NCBI GenBank assembly: GCA_002309275.1
Contig: DBXL01000074.1
Span: 12,006 to 19,013, forward strand
From: Ruminococcaceae bacterium UBA1213
GTDB taxonomy: Bacteria; Bacillota; Clostridia; Oscillospirales; Acutalibacteraceae
DNA: 7,008 bases
Direction of reading: 5' to 3'
Part shown: in pieces, positions 5,988-7,008 of the stretch
Numbering within the stretch: the first letter of the stretch is position 1
How the letters are laid out: the number at the start of each line of letters is the position of its first letter
Program-made: the position numbers and the translations under genes
Notes under the pieces: model-generated
Told to the model about the DNA's origin: nothing
Seen by the model: only the letters and a program-made list of their open reading frames with translations
Databases searched by the model: none

Positions 5988-6494
5988 ATGAGAAGAAAAA
6001 ATATTGTTTTATGCGGATTCATGGGAAGCGGAAAAAGTACCATCGGAAACCTGCTTTCAAAAAAAATGGGCATGGCTTTCATTGACCTTGACGCTTACAT
6101 TGAAAAAAAAGAAAACAAGTCCGTTTCACAGATTTTTGAAGAAAGCGGTGAAGAATATTTCCGACAGCTTGAAAGAGATGCCGTGAAAGAACTTGCATAT
6201 AAAAAAAGCATTATTCTTGCAACAGGCGGAGGAACTCTCACTTTCCAGCAAAATGTTGATACTCTCAAAAATGCCAATAATAAAATTATTCTGCTTGACC
6301 TGCCCGTTGAAGTCATTTCAAAGCGTTTGCAGGGCGATACAAAACGCCCTCTTTTGAACCGTCCCGACAAAGAAAAAGTTATGCGTGAACTGTATGAAAA
6401 GCGTCTGCCCCTTTACAGAAGTGCCGCTGATATAATCGTGAATGCCGCCAATTCGCCTATGCAGGTCTGCATGGAGATAATTTCAAACATTTAA
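5988..6494 (+). CDS. aroK: Shikimate kinase
   Basis: A 168-residue P-loop kinase that phosphorylates shikimate at the 3-hydroxyl with ATP, the step after AroE. All family landmarks are present: Walker A GFMGSGKST (10-18), DLD (33-35) for magnesium and shikimate, FR (58-59) and GGG (80-82) in the shikimate pocket, and the lid arginine in KRPLL (R120). RLPLYR (139-144) contributes the other phosphate-contacting arginine. The length is typical for the monofunctional enzyme; no fusion to AroB or another partner is seen. AGGAAG lies ten bases before the ATG. No clear terminator follows: only CTTTAAAG and GATAAA-A-TTTATC, both too weak. aroE-aroK transcripts could therefore run on into the attenuated leader of the DAHP synthase gene. 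Confidence 0.95.
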   Translation: MRRKNIVLCGFMGSGKSTIGNLLSKKMGMAFIDLDAYIEKKENKSVSQIFEESGEEYFRQLERDAVKELAYKKSIILATGGGTLTFQQNVDTLKNANNKIILLDLPVEVISKRLQGDTKRPLLNRPDKEKVMRELYEKRLPLYRSAADIIVNAANSPMQVCMEIISNI

Positions 6495-6524
6495 TATAAC
6501 GCTTTAAAGTGATAAAATTTATCC

Positions 6525-6553
6525 TTGACAAATCGAATTTTTTGTATTATCAT
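6525..6553 (+). promoter_or_regulatory. Promoter of the DAHP synthase leader and gene
   Basis: TTGACA (6525-6530, perfect), a 17-base spacer and TATCAT (6548-6553, five of six). This is the best sigma-A promoter in the window. Transcription should start near 6560. A small dyad, GATAAA-A-TTTATC (6511-6523), ends one base before the -35. Confidence 0.8.
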
Positions 6554-6594
6554 TCTTGCTGTAAATAATTTTTGTGAAGAAAGGAATTGTTACC

Positions 6595-6714
6595 GTGAAA
6601 ACTTTGTCTGCACGATTTTTTAATAGCTTCCGCTCATGGTTCTTTACATGGGCAAGTCATTTGTGCAGTCATAAAATTGCGGTAATTCCTTGTTATATTC
6701 CTGTGTGTATTTAG
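6595..6714 (+). CDS. Aromatic-rich leader peptide (39 residues)
   Basis: A GTG-started frame of 39 codons ending in TAG. AAAGGA (6580-6585) lies nine bases upstream, a good ribosome binding site. Residues 8-19 read FFNSFRSWFFTW: five Phe and two Trp in 12 codons, with one further Tyr near the end (Y34). Such clustering is the hallmark of leader peptides that sense charged tRNA in amino-acid attenuators, and it sits upstream of the first enzyme of aromatic amino acid synthesis. The aromatic codons lie inside small stems (6608-6615 with 6661-6668; 6632-6638 with 6647-6653), which a ribosome would have to open. The last third of the peptide encodes the antiterminator segment. The peptide itself probably has no function after synthesis. 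The weak GTG start makes automatic calling unlikely. Confidence 0.75.
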   Translation: MKTLSARFFNSFRSWFFTWASHLCSHKIAVIPCYIPVCI

Positions 6715-6742
6715 ATATATATACATACCGAATTTGTTTATC

Positions 6743-6778
6743 AGACGGAATCCGCAGAGGGTTCCGTCTTTTTATTTT
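6743..6778 (+). terminator. Attenuator terminator upstream of the DAHP synthase gene
   Basis: AGACGGAATCC (6743-6753) pairs with GGGTTCCGTCT (6759-6769) over a five-base loop: eleven pairs including one G.U. It is followed by a T-rich run, TTTT-A-TTTT (6770-6778). It lies between the leader peptide stop and the start codon of the DAHP synthase gene, with no other gene to terminate, which marks it as a regulated terminator. Confidence 0.92.
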
Positions 6779-6805
6779 ATTAAAAAATTTTTGGAGGTCA
6801 TTGAA

Positions 6806-7008
6806 ATGATTATCGTACTCAAACCGAATGCCGAAAAGGAAAAAATTCTTCTGTTCAAAAATGCTCTTGAGGAAAACTTCAAAGTTACTATGAATACTTG
6901 GGTAGGCGTGGAATCTACCGTTCTGGGACTTATCGGAGATACTACTCACATTGATGAAGACTGGATTTATGCACAAGACGTTGTTGAAAATGTCAAGCGT
7001 GTGCAGGA
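6806..7008 (+). CDS. aroF: DAHP synthase (3-deoxy-7-phosphoheptulonate synthase), N-terminal part
   Basis: The frame runs off the right edge; 67 full codons are visible. The protein opens MIIVLKPNAEKEKILLF, then has STVLGLIGDTTHID and finally VVENVKRVQ. This matches the N-terminal ferredoxin-like regulatory domain found in Thermotoga/Clostridia-type DAHP synthases (pattern MIIVLKPNA...IGxIGD...V..V.RV), which in studied relatives binds Tyr or Phe for feedback inhibition. The catalytic barrel lies beyond the window, so the call rests on this domain and on context. The enzyme joins phosphoenolpyruvate and erythrose 4-phosphate, the first step of the pathway that AroE and AroK continue. GGAGG (6793-6797) is eight bases before the ATG. 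Expression is probably controlled by the attenuator just upstream, giving two layers of end-product control: attenuation of the message and allosteric inhibition of the enzyme. Confidence 0.85.
   Translation, partial: MIIVLKPNAEKEKILLFKNALEENFKVTMNTWVGVESTVLGLIGDTTHIDEDWIYAQDVVENVKRVQ

Larger units (their letters stand above)
6560..6778 (+). promoter_or_regulatory. Ribosome-mediated transcription attenuator of the DAHP synthase gene
   Basis: The leader RNA contains a leader peptide frame (6595-6714), a terminator (6743-6778) and a competing pairing. TTGCGG-TA-ATTCC (6677-6689) can pair with GGAATCCGCAG (6747-6757): eleven base pairs including one G.U, with a two-base bulge. This takes up most of the 5' arm of the terminator, so it is an antiterminator. 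A small hairpin (6703-6710 with 6721-6728) fits inside its loop. A ribosome stalled on the Phe/Trp codons (6616-6651) leaves 6677-6689 free, allowing antitermination. A ribosome that reads on to the stop at 6712 covers it, allowing the terminator. A third pairing, AAGGAATT-GTT-ACCG (6581-6595) with CGGTAATTCCTT (6680-6691), would block the antiterminator when the leader is untranslated. The pairings are visible in the sequence; the regulatory logic follows the known trp/phe attenuation model and is inferred here. No T-box consensus is present. Confidence 0.78.

Noticed and set aside
6636..6674. ATG-started 12-codon frame within the leader (MVLYMGKSFVQS)
   Set aside because: It has no ribosome binding site and is out of frame with the GTG-started leader, which has a good site and the aromatic cluster.
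6560..6780. T-box riboswitch or TRAP-type control of the DAHP synthase gene
   Set aside because: The T-box consensus (GGGTGGNACCGCG type) is absent before the terminator and no run of spaced GAG/TAG triplets for TRAP is visible. The leader-peptide explanation accounts for all the elements.
6644..6976. Minus-strand 110-codon open frame
   Set aside because: It covers the attenuator hairpin and the start of the DAHP synthase gene in antisense, has no recognisable domain, and the plus-strand reading is far better supported.
1..7008. CRISPR arrays, insertion sequences, tRNA or rRNA genes, prophage remnants
   Set aside because: I saw no regularly spaced repeats, transposase frames, terminal inverted repeats or cloverleaf sequences on either strand.

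Overview
The window looks like the chromosome of a low-GC Gram-positive anaerobe of the Clostridia, probably a Ruminococcus-like Oscillospiraceae. This rests on AT-rich intergenic DNA, AGGAGG-type ribosome binding sites, TTGACA/TATAAT promoters with 17-base spacers, lipoprotein signal peptides, and the family flavour of the proteins. The taxonomic call is an inference from style, not from a marker gene.

Left part (1-3922, all on the minus strand). An XRE-type DNA-binding protein runs off the left edge (1-101), with a perfect dyad at its 5' end. Next, read from right to left, come an XRE regulator with a C-terminal extension (3922-3095), a serine beta-lactamase-like lipoprotein (2986-1904) and a short MutS-like ATPase (1895-273). 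The last two are separated by 8 bases and the stop codon of the first runs into the ribosome binding site of the second. A 17-19 bp hairpin closes the unit at 203-247.

Middle (3923-4835). A divergent promoter region serves the XRE gene and a small secreted lipoprotein (4106-4522, plus strand). The lipoprotein gene converges on acpP, the acyl carrier protein of fatty acid synthesis (4835-4608, minus strand). Two separate back-to-back intrinsic terminators lie between them. The acpP promoter region carries a perfect dyad close to the predicted transcription start.

Right part (5094-7008, plus strand) is a shikimate-pathway cluster: aroE (shikimate dehydrogenase), aroK (shikimate kinase), then a DAHP synthase gene cut by the window edge. 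DAHP synthase is the entry enzyme of the pathway, and AroE and AroK catalyse consecutive later steps.

The most interesting element is the 250-base leader in front of the DAHP synthase gene. It has a near-consensus promoter and a 39-codon GTG-started reading frame whose residues 8-19 are FFNSFRSWFFTW (five Phe and two Trp in 12 codons). It also has a strong intrinsic terminator before the structural gene, and an upstream segment inside the leader frame that can pair with the 5' arm of that terminator. Together these make a textbook-style ribosome-mediated transcription attenuator that senses aromatic amino acids through charged tRNA-Phe/tRNA-Trp. The mechanism is inferred from sequence alone.
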